DNA of 64,000 nucleotides from UBA11612 sp963662375 (GTDB taxonomy: Bacteria; Pseudomonadota; Alphaproteobacteria; Rhodospirillales; Rhodospirillaceae): assembly GCA_963662375.2 (NCBI GenBank), contig CAXXRP010000011.1:50344-114343 (forward strand), given 5' to 3'. Under the pieces are notes generated by a model. It was not told the origin of the DNA and searched no databases. It worked only from the letters and a program-made list of their open reading frames with translations. A program made the position numbers and the translations under genes. Numbering within the stretch: position 1 is the stretch's first letter; each line of letters starts with the position of its first letter. Below are positions 55,439 through 63,985 of this stretch, piece by piece.

Positions 55439-57169
55439 ATGATGCCCCTACTCCCGGCCCGGTCGCGACATCGCCGAGGTATTGCCACTGCGGCCGTGAT
55501 CGGTATTGCCTGCGCGCTGTTGCCGATCAGCGCACTGAATGCCGCCGCGAAGAACGCGACCCCGAGCTCATTACCCGAAGCAGAGTTCCGGCGCATCAGC
55601 GCAGAGCAGTACCGCAACATCATCCACGACGTGTTCGGCCCGACCGTTGAGCTGGGCGGCCGCTTCGAGCCGGAACTCCGGCTCAACGGCCTGTTGGCGG
55701 TCGGTGCGAGCAGCATCGCCGCCACGGCAGTGGGCATGGAGCAGTTCGACGCGATAGCCCGCAGCATTGCCAGTCAGGTGGTGAACCAAAAACACCGCGA
55801 GCAAATGATTCCCTGTCAGCCGGCGGCCGTCACCGCTCCCGACGACGCCTGCGCGCGCCGGTTTCTTGGCAAGGTCGGGCGCCTGCTTTACCGCCAGCCG
55901 TTGCCGGGGAGGCAGCTGGACGCTCACGTCGGCGCGGCGCATGTCGGCGCCGAAGGCGTGAAGGACTTCTACCGGGGCTTGGCCTTGAGCCTCGGCGCGA
56001 TGCTCTCCTCGCCGCAGTTTCTGTTCCGCAAGGCAACGCTCGAGCCCGATCCGGAGCAGCGCGGCGGATACCGCCTCGACGCGCATGCCAAAGCCTCGCA
56101 GCTGAGCTTCTTCCTCTGGAATGCCGGTCCCGACCTGCTGCTTCTTAAAGCGGCGGAAAGTGGCGAACTCAATAGCCGCAAGGGCCTGGCCCGCCAGGTC
56201 GACCGCATGATAGCCTCGCCACGCCTCGAGGCCGGCGTACGCGCCTTCTTCGTCGACAACTTCCGCTTCGACGACACCGTCTCGATCACCAAGGATGTGG
56301 CGCTGTTTCCGAAGTATAACGCCCAGGTCATGGCTAATGCCCGCGAGCAGACGCTGCGCACTATTGTCGATCTCCTGCTCAAACAGAAGGGCGACTACCG
56401 TGACCTCTTCACGACCAAGAAGACGTTCCTGACCCGAGAGCTCGGCGCGATCTATCGCGTGCCTGTAGTCGGGACCCAGCCGAACGGCTCGCCCGACACC
56501 TGGGAGCCGTTCGAATTTCCGCCCAACGATCCCCGCGGTGGCATCTTGACGCAGGTCGCTTTCACCGCGACGCATTCGCCCGCGGGACGCGGCTCGCCCA
56601 CTCTGCGCGGCAAGGCGCTACGCGAGATTATATTGTGTCAGAAGGTGCCCGCGCCGCCGGGCGATGTGGATTTCACCTTGGTGAACAATACCACGAGCTA
56701 CAATACAGCCCGGGAGCGACTGGCCGCGCACGCGACCGAGCCCATGTGTGCGGGCTGTCACAAGATCATGGATCCGATCGGCCTCGCCCTGGAGAATTTC
56801 GACGGCGCTGGCGAATATCGCACCACCGAGAACGGAGCGCCGATCGACGCCAGCGGCGAGCTCAACGGCGTGAAATTTTCCGACCCCTCGGGGCTCGGCC
56901 GTGCCGTGCACGACGACCCGGCAGCCGCGACTTGCCTCGTCAACCGGCTCAGCGCCTACGCCCTCGGCCGCGTGCCTGCGAACGCCAAGCAGCCTTGGGT
57001 GGCATTGCTGCAAAAGAGTTTTGCTGCCAACGGCTACCGGGTACCGGAGCTGATGCGTACGATCGCGACCAGCGACGCGTTCTATCGCGTCGCGCCCAAA
57101 GGAGAACCCAGTCCCCCGAAACAAAAGGCTGCCGCCACGACGTTGCCACAACCGGAGATACGGAAATGA
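55439..57169 (+). CDS. DUF1592/DUF1588/DUF1585-type exported protein with one CxxCH motif
   Basis: Protein of 576 aa with a signal peptide. Domain order follows the planctomycete-cytochrome-like multi-DUF family: a DUF1587-like N-terminus (FRRISAEQYRNIIHDVFGP), DUF1595 (ARRFLGKVGRLLYRQPL), DUF1592 (LSFFLWNAGPDLLLL...VDRMIASPRLEAGVRAFFVDNF), DUF1588 (RGGILTQVAF...CAGCHKIMDPIGLALENFDGAGEYR) and DUF1585 (LVNRLSAYALGR). CAGCH at residues 437-441 is a heme c-type motif. The reaction is unknown; electron transfer or oxidation in the periplasm is a guess. The stop overlaps the next start (ATGA). Confidence 0.87.
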   Translation: MMPLLPARSRHRRGIATAAVIGIACALLPISALNAAAKNATPSSLPEAEFRRISAEQYRNIIHDVFGPTVELGGRFEPELRLNGLLAVGASSIAATAVGMEQFDAIARSIASQVVNQKHREQMIPCQPAAVTAPDDACARRFLGKVGRLLYRQPLPGRQLDAHVGAAHVGAEGVKDFYRGLALSLGAMLSSPQFLFRKATLEPDPEQRGGYRLDAHAKASQLSFFLWNAGPDLLLLKAAESGELNSRKGLARQVDRMIASPRLEAGVRAFFVDNFRFDDTVSITKDVALFPKYNAQVMANAREQTLRTIVDLLLKQKGDYRDLFTTKKTFLTRELGAIYRVPVVGTQPNGSPDTWEPFEFPPNDPRGGILTQVAFTATHSPAGRGSPTLRGKALREIILCQKVPAPPGDVDFTLVNNTTSYNTARERLAAHATEPMCAGCHKIMDPIGLALENFDGAGEYRTTENGAPIDASGELNGVKFSDPSGLGRAVHDDPAAATCLVNRLSAYALGRVPANAKQPWVALLQKSFAANGYRVPELMRTIATSDAFYRVAPKGEPSPPKQKAAATTLPQPEIRK

Positions 57170-58506
57170 CGACCACGATCAGCCGCAGGCGTGTTCTTCG
57201 CGGAGCAATGGACGGCGGAGCTGTTTGCGTTGCTCTGCCGTTCCTCGATTGCTTCTTGAGCGGCAACGGCACCGCGCTTGCGGCGACCGGAACGCCGCTT
57301 CCGGTCGCCTTTGGTACCTGGTTCCAGGCCTTGGGCTTCACCCCCGGTCGCTGGCTGCCCGACACGGTCGGCCGCGACTACCAGAACAAGGCCGAATTGA
57401 AGGTGTTTGATCCGTTCAAGGCGCGGATGAACCTGATCAGCGGCTCCAAGTATTTCCTCGATGGGCACCCGCTGGCAACCCACATCACTGGCCAGCAGAT
57501 CGGCATGACCGGCGCGATCCCGACCAGCCTCGCGTCCGCGCCCAGCATCGACAATCTGGTCGCCGACGTCATCGGCACCCGCACCCGCTTCCGCTCAATC
57601 GAAGTATCGCTCGACGGCAGCCGGCGCAGCGTCAGCATCCGCGCCGGAAGCGCGAGCCGCACCCCGGCGGAACCCTCACCGGCGGCGCTCTACACCCGCA
57701 TCTTCGGACCGGAATTCAAGGATCCGAACGCGGCCGACTTCACGCCGGACCCCGCCGTCATGGCGCGCAAGAGCGTGCTGTCTTACGTCACTGACGCACG
57801 CAAAGCCTTCGCAGCCAACCTGGGGGCGGCGGACCGGGCGCGGCTCGACGAGTATTTCACGTCGGTGCGCCAGATCGAACAGCAACTGGACATCGAGCTG
57901 CAGAAGCCCGCGCCCATGCAGTGGTGCCTCCGCGCTGAAGGCGTGACCGAGGCGACGCCCGGCGGCGTGACGACGGACGTCGAGATTAACAACAGGCTGT
58001 TTGCGAAGCTGCTCGGTCATGCCGTCGCTTGCGACCAGACCCGCATCTTCAACGTGCTGATGCAGGAGTCGCAAGGCGGCGGCGGTTTGCGTCAGGCCGG
58101 CAGCACCGAGAGTTGGCACGGCTGGACCCACGAGGAGCCGCTGGACGACAAGATCGGCTATCAGCTGCAGGTCGCCTGGTTCGTCGAGTGGGCGAACAAA
58201 ACCTTCTTCGATTTCCTGCACGAGCTGGAGAGCATCAAGGAAGGGCCCGGCACCGTGCTCGATCGCATGGTGATCTTGTGGCAGACCGATCACGGCAATG
58301 CCCGGACCCACACCATGGATGCGCTGCCAATCATCACCGTAGGCAACGGCGGCGGCCGCTTTAGGACGGGGCTGCATATTTCGATCCCGGGCGATCCGAC
58401 GACGCGCGTCGGCTTGACCATCCAGCAAGCGCTGGGCGTGCCGGTCAACAGCTGGGGGGCGCTGTCGAACCAGACGTCAAAGACCATGACCGAGATCTTG
58501 GCCTAA
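57166..58506 (+). CDS. DUF1552 family exported protein (second copy)
   Basis: Protein of 446 aa with a twin-arginine-like leader (SRRRVLRGAMDGGAVCVALPFLD). ATG 57166 overlaps the stop of the DUF1592 gene by four bases, so the two are translationally coupled, the usual arrangement for this pair. Conserved DUF1552 segments match the first copy at 24552..25889: FGPEFKDPNAADFTPDP, RQIEQQLDIEL, VACDQTRIFNV, WTHEEPLDDKIGYQ, QTDHGNARTHTMDALP and SNQTSKTMTEILA. The function of the family is not established. Confidence 0.9.
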   Translation: MTTTISRRRVLRGAMDGGAVCVALPFLDCFLSGNGTALAATGTPLPVAFGTWFQALGFTPGRWLPDTVGRDYQNKAELKVFDPFKARMNLISGSKYFLDGHPLATHITGQQIGMTGAIPTSLASAPSIDNLVADVIGTRTRFRSIEVSLDGSRRSVSIRAGSASRTPAEPSPAALYTRIFGPEFKDPNAADFTPDPAVMARKSVLSYVTDARKAFAANLGAADRARLDEYFTSVRQIEQQLDIELQKPAPMQWCLRAEGVTEATPGGVTTDVEINNRLFAKLLGHAVACDQTRIFNVLMQESQGGGGLRQAGSTESWHGWTHEEPLDDKIGYQLQVAWFVEWANKTFFDFLHELESIKEGPGTVLDRMVILWQTDHGNARTHTMDALPIITVGNGGGRFRTGLHISIPGDPTTRVGLTIQQALGVPVNSWGALSNQTSKTMTEILA

Positions 58507-58527
58507 CCACCGAAAGGAACCCGCCGC

Positions 58528-59943
58528 ATGGCAGCGAACAGTCTTAGGGCTCGCGGTCTCACCGCTTTTTCCGTCCTGGCGCTGCTGGTGGCCGGTCATG
58601 GCGATGCCTTCTCTGACGGCGAAAGTTTCCGCAAGGGCAGCAGCGGCGCGGACATCGGCATCCTGGCGGTGCCCGAAGGCATCACCCTCGAGCCGCTCGG
58701 CGTTTCCCAAGGCTACCAGTCCAGCAAGCTCATCGCCACGCGCCCACCCCGCGACGAGATCGCGTTCGCAGATCCAAGGGGGATGACGCTTTATACCTAC
58801 GTGCCGGATCCTCTCGGCCAATTCACTTGCGTCGCGGAGTGCGCTCAGGTGTGGCGTCCGGCGCTCGCGCCGGCGAAGCCCAAGCCGATCGGCGACTGGT
58901 CGGTGATACCGCGCGACCAGGGCGCCAAGCAGTGGGCTTACAAGGGCAAGGCGCTGTACACCTACGTCAAGGACATCGATCCGGGTTCGGTCTACGGCAA
59001 CAGCCCCGCGCGCTTTGGCGGCAAACGCAAGAATGGCGCGGGCGAGGTGGTTGGCGGAATCCGCCGCGCTGCCGCCGTGCCTGACGTTCCGCTGCCGCCG
59101 GAATGGAAGGTGGCGCTGTTCTATCCGGTGAGCGGCATCAAGCTGCCGGCCGGCTTCGGTGTCAAGGAGGTGCAAGATGCGACCAGCCTCGTCCTCGTCA
59201 ATCACCGCAACATGACGCTCTATACCTTTGCCGGCGAGCCGAAAAGGGACAAACGCCAGAACAGCCCGTGGCTCCCGGCCGAAGCCCCGCAGCTCAGCGA
59301 TCCCATCGGCGACTTCAACTTCGTGGTGCGCGACGACGGCATCAAGCAGTGGACCTACAAGGGCAAGGGCCTTTACACCTGCGCCTTCGACCTCGCGCCC
59401 GACGATGCCCACGGCATCGGTGTCGACAAGCAGTGGGATGTCGCCGCGCTGTACCGCTATTACAATCCCCCCACCGTCACGATCCAGAACACGCCCACGC
59501 AGGGCAAGGTGCTTGCGACCGCGAACGGGCTCACCCTGTACCGCCGCGAGGCGCATATCGTGCAGTCCGGCGGCGGACACGGCTTCAGGCGGGGGTCGCC
59601 TTTGCGGCCGGCGGTCGGCCGCGACATCGGCATCGCTCACGTCGGTTGCGACGGAGAGTGCCGAAAGATCTGGCACCCCTATCGGGCGCCGGACGACGCC
59701 ACGGCATGGGGACAATGGACGGTGATCACGCACCCAGACGATTTCCGGCAGTGGGTCTACCAAGGTTATTCGTTGTGGACCTACGACGGCGACAAGAAGC
59801 CCGGCGACATCACCGGCCACGACCGCTATGACCTGCTGTTCGCCGACAAGCCCGACGCGCCGGCGGCGCAAAGGACGGTCATCGATATCGGCACGCCGCA
59901 AGATGGCGCCGCTGGCCTTTACTGGATGATCGCTATCCCGTAG
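58528..59943 (+). CDS. Exported protein with three PF03640-like (COG4315) repeats
   Basis: Protein of 471 aa with a signal peptide (about 1-28). Three copies of the secreted repeat are seen: residues 82-157 (DPRGMTLYTYVPDPLGQFTC...QWAYKGKALYTYVKD), 225-297 (NHRNMTLYTFAGE...QWTYKGKGLYTCAFD) and 333-430 (NGLTLYRRE...QWVYQGYSLWTYDGD). Each has an xMTLYT start and a WxYKGxxLYT end, with paired Cys in repeats 1 and 3. The repeat has no known reaction; single-repeat lipoproteins are often near redox genes. It lies 21 bp after the DUF1552 gene and belongs to the same operon. Confidence 0.85.
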   Translation: MAANSLRARGLTAFSVLALLVAGHGDAFSDGESFRKGSSGADIGILAVPEGITLEPLGVSQGYQSSKLIATRPPRDEIAFADPRGMTLYTYVPDPLGQFTCVAECAQVWRPALAPAKPKPIGDWSVIPRDQGAKQWAYKGKALYTYVKDIDPGSVYGNSPARFGGKRKNGAGEVVGGIRRAAAVPDVPLPPEWKVALFYPVSGIKLPAGFGVKEVQDATSLVLVNHRNMTLYTFAGEPKRDKRQNSPWLPAEAPQLSDPIGDFNFVVRDDGIKQWTYKGKGLYTCAFDLAPDDAHGIGVDKQWDVAALYRYYNPPTVTIQNTPTQGKVLATANGLTLYRREAHIVQSGGGHGFRRGSPLRPAVGRDIGIAHVGCDGECRKIWHPYRAPDDATAWGQWTVITHPDDFRQWVYQGYSLWTYDGDKKPGDITGHDRYDLLFADKPDAPAAQRTVIDIGTPQDGAAGLYWMIAIP

Positions 59944-60026
59944 CGGAAAGCGCAGGTTTTGACGGAGAGCACCGCCGCAGGGTGTGTGGCGGTGGAATTG
60001 GGGCAATTTTCAGCAAGGAGAACGTC

Positions 60027-61175
60027 ATGGCGCGAGCGTTAATGCGGTGCTTGTTCCGGATCGTGGCGGCTGCTGTCCTATCGACAGCGCTGCCGGTGCT
60101 TGCCGCTGACCCGACGCCAGCGGCGGGACCACCGCAGTATAAAGTTGATATCGGTTGGCCGAAGCTGCCGCTGCCCAACAACTGGGCGCTTGGCGTCATC
60201 GGCGGGTTGTTCGTCGATTCCAAGGATCATGTGTGGCTGGTGCAGCGGCCCAACACCCTCGAGCCGTGGGCAAAGGGAGCCGCGACCAACCCGCCACATG
60301 CGATCTGCTGCATCCCCGCGCCGCCGGTGATCGAGTTCGACCAGGACGGCAACGTGGTCCAGGCCTGGGGCGGGCCGGGGCAGGGCTATGAATGGCCCTC
60401 GAACGAACACGGCATTTTCGTCGACCACAAGAACAATGTTTGGATCGGCGGCAATGCCACCCGTGCCGGAAGGGGCGGCCGGCCGGCCGACGGCATGGTG
60501 GTGAAGTTCTCCCGCGACGGCAAATTCCTGATGCAGATCGGCCATGCCGGCCCCTCCAAGGGCAGCCTCGACCAGACTCAGCTCGGCGGCGCCGCCGACA
60601 TTGCCGTGGACGCCACTACCAATGAGGCCTTTATCGCCGACGGCTACGGCAACCATCGCGTCATCGTATTCGACGCCGACACCGGCAAATTCAAGCGCCT
60701 GTGGGGCGCTTACGGCAAGCCGCCCACCGACGACAAGGTCGGGCCTTACGATCCCTCGGCGCCCCCCCCGCCCCAATTCCGCATCGTCCATTGCATTCGG
60801 GTCTCCAAGGACGGCTTCGTCTATGTGTGCGACCGCGACAACAACCGCATGCAGGTTTTCAAGCGCGACGGCACGTTCGTTGCGGAGTACACCTACGCCA
60901 AGCAGACGATCGGCACCGGCAGCGTAGGTAGCATCAGCTTCTGGCCGGATGCGCAACAGAGTATCCTCGCTCTCGCCGACCTCGGCAATTTCCAGACGCG
61001 TCTCGTTCGCCGCGCCGACGGTAAGGAGCTCACGGTGTTCGGCCATTTCGGCACTTATGCCGGCGAGATCGATCGCAACCATCAGACCGAATTTGACTCC
61101 CGCGGCAACCTCTACATTTCCGAAAACTACCGGGTGCAGAAGTTCACCCTGGTTTCCGGCCAGCGGCCGAAATAG
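60027..61175 (+). CDS. Exported NHL-repeat beta-propeller protein
   Basis: Protein of 382 aa with a signal peptide (ending VLA-AD). AAGGAGAACGTC precedes ATG 60027. Successive NHL-type blades are recognisable: GLFVDSKDHVWLVQRP, NEHGIFVDHKNNVWIGG, ADIAVDATTNEAFIADGYGNHRVIVFD, HCIRVSKDGFVYVCDRDNNRMQVFKRDG and TEFDSRGNLYISENYRVQKFT. Some peptidylglycine-lyase- and lactonase-like enzymes have this fold, but no catalytic residues could be assigned. It is the last same-strand gene of the exported module. Confidence 0.85.
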   Translation: MARALMRCLFRIVAAAVLSTALPVLAADPTPAAGPPQYKVDIGWPKLPLPNNWALGVIGGLFVDSKDHVWLVQRPNTLEPWAKGAATNPPHAICCIPAPPVIEFDQDGNVVQAWGGPGQGYEWPSNEHGIFVDHKNNVWIGGNATRAGRGGRPADGMVVKFSRDGKFLMQIGHAGPSKGSLDQTQLGGAADIAVDATTNEAFIADGYGNHRVIVFDADTGKFKRLWGAYGKPPTDDKVGPYDPSAPPPPQFRIVHCIRVSKDGFVYVCDRDNNRMQVFKRDGTFVAEYTYAKQTIGTGSVGSISFWPDAQQSILALADLGNFQTRLVRRADGKELTVFGHFGTYAGEIDRNHQTEFDSRGNLYISENYRVQKFTLVSGQRPK

Positions 61176-61335
61176 CCGACGACCTGACAGATTTTCTGTA
61201 CCTGTCCCTTCCACTTACCTCATCCGAGCGTATTCGTGATGAAGGCCGCTTCACCGAGGGATTATTGCTCCGGCGCTTACGCTGAGGTCGTATGCCTGTT
61301 ACTACAATAGGGCGCGGGCGCATCCATTTCTGACC

Positions 61336-61578
61336 CTAATTATCACTCTGCTCCAACTGTGACCCCCGATTTCCTGCCAGCTGGCGAACGGCCTCGGCGA
61401 CAAATTCGTGCAGGTCGCCACAATCGGTAGCAACATATGTGATGATCTGCGCGCGCATCCGCGGCTCCCAAAACTTTCTCAAGTGATCCTCAATCCCTGC
61501 GACAGCTTGCTCACGTCCGTAAGGCGCGAAAAACTGCGCGATCTGATTGGCCATATGGACCATCTTCTCCGGCGTCAT
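61336..61578 (-). CDS. fdsD: Formate dehydrogenase delta subunit
   Basis: Protein of 80 aa with the FdsD pattern KMVHMANQIAQFFAPYGREQAVAGIEDHLRKFWEPRMRAQI. FdsD is needed for assembly of the NAD-dependent molybdenum formate dehydrogenase FdsABG. Its start overlaps the fdhD stop by 4 bp (61575-61578), the usual operon order. The catalytic subunits are not in the window, so alone it cannot do anything; it may have been carried here with the remnant of fdhD. Confidence 0.85.
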   Translation of the reverse strand: MTPEKMVHMANQIAQFFAPYGREQAVAGIEDHLRKFWEPRMRAQIITYVATDCGDLHEFVAEAVRQLAGNRGSQLEQSDN

Positions 61579-61943
61579 TGCTCCGTGCCCGACTTGGTTC
61601 CGGAAAGACGCTCGGGATTGGCATAGACCGTTACGCTGTCGGCCCGTGCAAGCGCCACAAGACTGAGGCCCGTACGGTCGGCGATGGCCAACGCCAGGCC
61701 GGTCGGCGCGGAAATCGCTACCAGGACCCGGATACGGGCCGCCACCGCTTTCTGGGCCATCTCAAAGCTGCACCGGCTGGTGATGACGGCGAAACCACTT
61801 GCCGGATCAATCTTCATCCGCGTCATGGCACCGATCGGCTTGTCGAGTGCATTGTGACGGCCGACGTCCTCGCGCACGACGACGATGTGGCCACCGAGAT
61901 CGGACCACGCAGCGGCGTGAATGGCGCCGGTAGCGCAGTTGAG
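61575..61943 (-). pseudogene. fdhD: fdhD, 5'-truncated by an IS6 end
   Basis: The C-terminal part of FdhD, the sulfurtransferase that activates formate dehydrogenase's molybdenum cofactor: TGAIHAAAWSDLGGHIVVVREDVGRHNALDKPIGA...SRCSFEMAQKAVAARI...VYANPERLSG. The N-terminal half, including the conserved Cys pair that carries sulfur, is missing. The coding sequence meets the IS6 terminal repeat at 61944, and upstream of it only IS6 sequence follows. The remaining frame cannot make an active enzyme. Confidence 0.82.
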
Positions 61944-62092
61944 GGCATTGTCAGAGGAAACCCACCTGGTTTGAAAGACTATGATGCAACGACACTTAGG
62001 CTGCAAGTTGACGCCACTCAGCCAGAGCAGCAACGCGGTTGAGCTTGAAGGTTTTGCGACTGATGAAATGACTTTGCTGGTTGAAGTGGTTA
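61944..62092 (-). mobile_element. IS6-family element, 3' end fragment
   Basis: Begins with the terminal repeat GGCATTGTCAGAGGAAACCC and continues for about 149 bp with sequence that, by eye, is identical (reverse-complemented) to the end of the fragment at 38815..39132 over at least 80 bp. It encodes only the last residues of the transposase. Homology to the full element stops near 62092 (tggttgaagtggttat). Its outer end points left into fdhD, facing the fragment at 39132. Confidence 0.82.
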
Positions 62093-62306
62093 TAATCCTT
62101 CCGTGCGGCCGGCAAGCGCAGCAGAAAGTGCGGGATTGGCGGCTGCCATTGCGGTTAGGCACTTGAAAAATGAGGTTTCGAAAGGATGCTGCGTACCGAA
62201 TAATAAATATTCAACGGTTAGGACAAAGGGTTCAAGCCGTTGCGGCCAGGAGAGAGTATTCTTTAACGTCAAGTGTAGAGTAACGACGGTAGCTTAGGAG
62301 AGTCTT

Positions 62307-63449
62307 ATGGAGCGTTATTTACCGGTGAAAATTCGATCATTGATCGCCTCACATGTGTTGCTCACCGTTATAGCCATCGCTATTTCCAGTACCAGCGGTG
62401 TCGCGGCCGAAGATAATTCGGGGACTGCGCTGAAAAACCGTACGATCGGCTACGTCATGACGGAGCGGCGCTGGTCGATCTTCATGCCTTCCGAAGGAAA
62501 GGCCGACTGCCCCCACGGCTTCAACAACGGCCCACGTGAGCAATTCAGGATTCTGTTTCCTGATGATGGAAAGCAACGGACAGTTCTTGAAACACAGCTC
62601 GCTCGCGAAGGCGAGATATGGGTCCCGTCAAATACCAAAGAACCTTATCCCTTTTACGAGGCCGGCGGAAAAATCTCCCTCGGCATGAATCTCGACGGCC
62701 GGGACGATCCCGAGGATTTCGTTAGCCCCGAAGGCGAGCGGGGGGTCGATAACCAGCTTTACCGCGCCATTGGCTGCGTCAACGGGTACGGCGATGGAGT
62801 CGAGGCCCCTGTGGACCAGTATGATGAGCAGGTCATGCAAATGCGTCCGTATAACAGAACGCTGATTGAACTGACGAAAGTAGATAGCCTAACTAACGAC
62901 GATGACGTGACAGTGACCGCCTACCGCGGGCTTGATCCACTACGGACGGACGCGTCCGGCAAAAACTTTATGCCGGGCAGCTCCCAGCGCATCGACATGC
63001 GCTGGGGTAAACGCTTCATCCAGACGTTTCACGGTAAGATTACCAACGGGGTACTGACCAGCGGGGCCGCCGACTTGACCTTACCGGATGCTATCGTGTC
63101 CAACGCCCACCCAGTCTTGCCCATCCGCGATCTGCGGTTCCGCTTGAAGCTCACCCCCGAGGGGGCGGAAGGCCTGATGGGCGGCTATGCCGATATCGAG
63201 GGATGGTACCTCCAGCTGAATACCGGTTGGTCAACGCATCACCAGAGCTATGGCCAGGTTTCGTCGCCGTCGCTGCATAGAGCTTTGTACCGCCTGGCCG
63301 ACGCCTATCCCGACCCAAAGACCGGGATTAACACCGCCATATCGTCGGCGTTCAACGTGAAATTCAAACAGGCGTTTATCCTGCACCCGCCCGAAGAAGT
63401 AGCGTCGAAAACTGGCGAACCGCTGCACACCCTAGCGGAAGCAGAGTAA
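62307..63449 (+). CDS. Exported protein of unknown function, paralogue of 54247..55410
   Basis: Protein of 380 aa with a signal peptide (hydrophobic residues 11-30, cleavage near VAA-ED). AGGAGAGTCTT precedes ATG 62307. It shares ordered conserved blocks with 54247..55410 (see that entry), including the Cys-bearing DCPHGFNN and AIGCV segments and the C-terminal PDPKTGINTAISSAF. It sits outside the IS6-bounded island with no partner genes at hand in the window. No function can be assigned. Confidence 0.75.
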   Translation: MERYLPVKIRSLIASHVLLTVIAIAISSTSGVAAEDNSGTALKNRTIGYVMTERRWSIFMPSEGKADCPHGFNNGPREQFRILFPDDGKQRTVLETQLAREGEIWVPSNTKEPYPFYEAGGKISLGMNLDGRDDPEDFVSPEGERGVDNQLYRAIGCVNGYGDGVEAPVDQYDEQVMQMRPYNRTLIELTKVDSLTNDDDVTVTAYRGLDPLRTDASGKNFMPGSSQRIDMRWGKRFIQTFHGKITNGVLTSGAADLTLPDAIVSNAHPVLPIRDLRFRLKLTPEGAEGLMGGYADIEGWYLQLNTGWSTHHQSYGQVSSPSLHRALYRLADAYPDPKTGINTAISSAFNVKFKQAFILHPPEEVASKTGEPLHTLAEAE

Positions 63450-63591
63450 GTGCTTTCGGCCGATTAGCGGAGACCGCTCGGATACCCGCTGCTGTTGGTA
63501 GCTCTTGTCCGACATCAGCGCTTATGGGGCAGATTGAGATGATTGCGTAACGGAGAATTTTTGGCTCATCGTCACTATTGAGGAGTGAACG

Positions 63592-63778
63592 ATGAGACAT
63601 AGAACAGAACGTCACCAAGATGCGGCCGACCGGACTTTGAAGGACATCCGGCGCAAGACGCGCAAGCGATATTCTTCTGAGGAGAAGGTCCGTATTGTGC
63701 TGCCGGGCTGCGGGGCGAGGACAGCATCGCCGAGCTGTGTCGCCGTGACCCAAGACCGACGTTCGCTGGATGAGGCTG
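63592..63778 (+). pseudogene. Fragment of an IS3-family OrfA
   Basis: Starts with ATG 63592 and reads DIRRKTRKRYSSEEKVRIVL, the typical N-terminal HTH of an IS3-group OrfA. A frame break in the following G run (ctgccgggctgcggggcgag) separates it from the expected GEDSIAELCRR, whose coding sequence is visible in the next frame. It ends abruptly at a methyltransferase fragment. This is a different IS3 subgroup from the one at 5431..8163. Confidence 0.62.
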
Positions 63779-63985
63779 TCAGTCTTTGCGCCACACAGTC
63801 GCGAGCCACGGCGGGTTATGGCGTGGCAGACCTGGCGGGCGGTAATAATGCCGCATCTCGGTAAATCCCGCAGCGGTGACGTAATCGCGCCAGGTGTCGA
63901 GATTGAGGTAGCAACCATAGCGGTCGTCGCTCAATCCTTCTTCATTGTTTCCGCGTGGGGTTGAGCAGAACAGAACGCCCCGCAC
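63779..63985 (-). pseudogene. C-terminal fragment of a SAM-dependent methyltransferase-like protein
   Basis: The minus-strand product (about 68 residues) reads GNNEEGLSDDRYGCYLNLDTWRDYVTAAGFTEMRHYYRPPGLPRHNPPWLATVWRK, the style of the last strands of class I SAM methyltransferases (LxxAGFxxxxHYYRPPGLP...W). It has no SAM-binding motif and starts directly at the IS6 end at 63986, so it is a remnant. The family call is from pattern memory and moderate. Confidence 0.5.

Noticed and set aside
58477..60006. A 509-codon minus-strand open frame opposite the PF03640-repeat gene
   Set aside because: Antisense artefact of codon bias; the plus strand has repeats, a signal peptide and operon spacing.
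60078..61214. A 378-codon minus-strand open frame opposite the NHL gene
   Set aside because: No motif, and the plus-strand product shows clear propeller blades.
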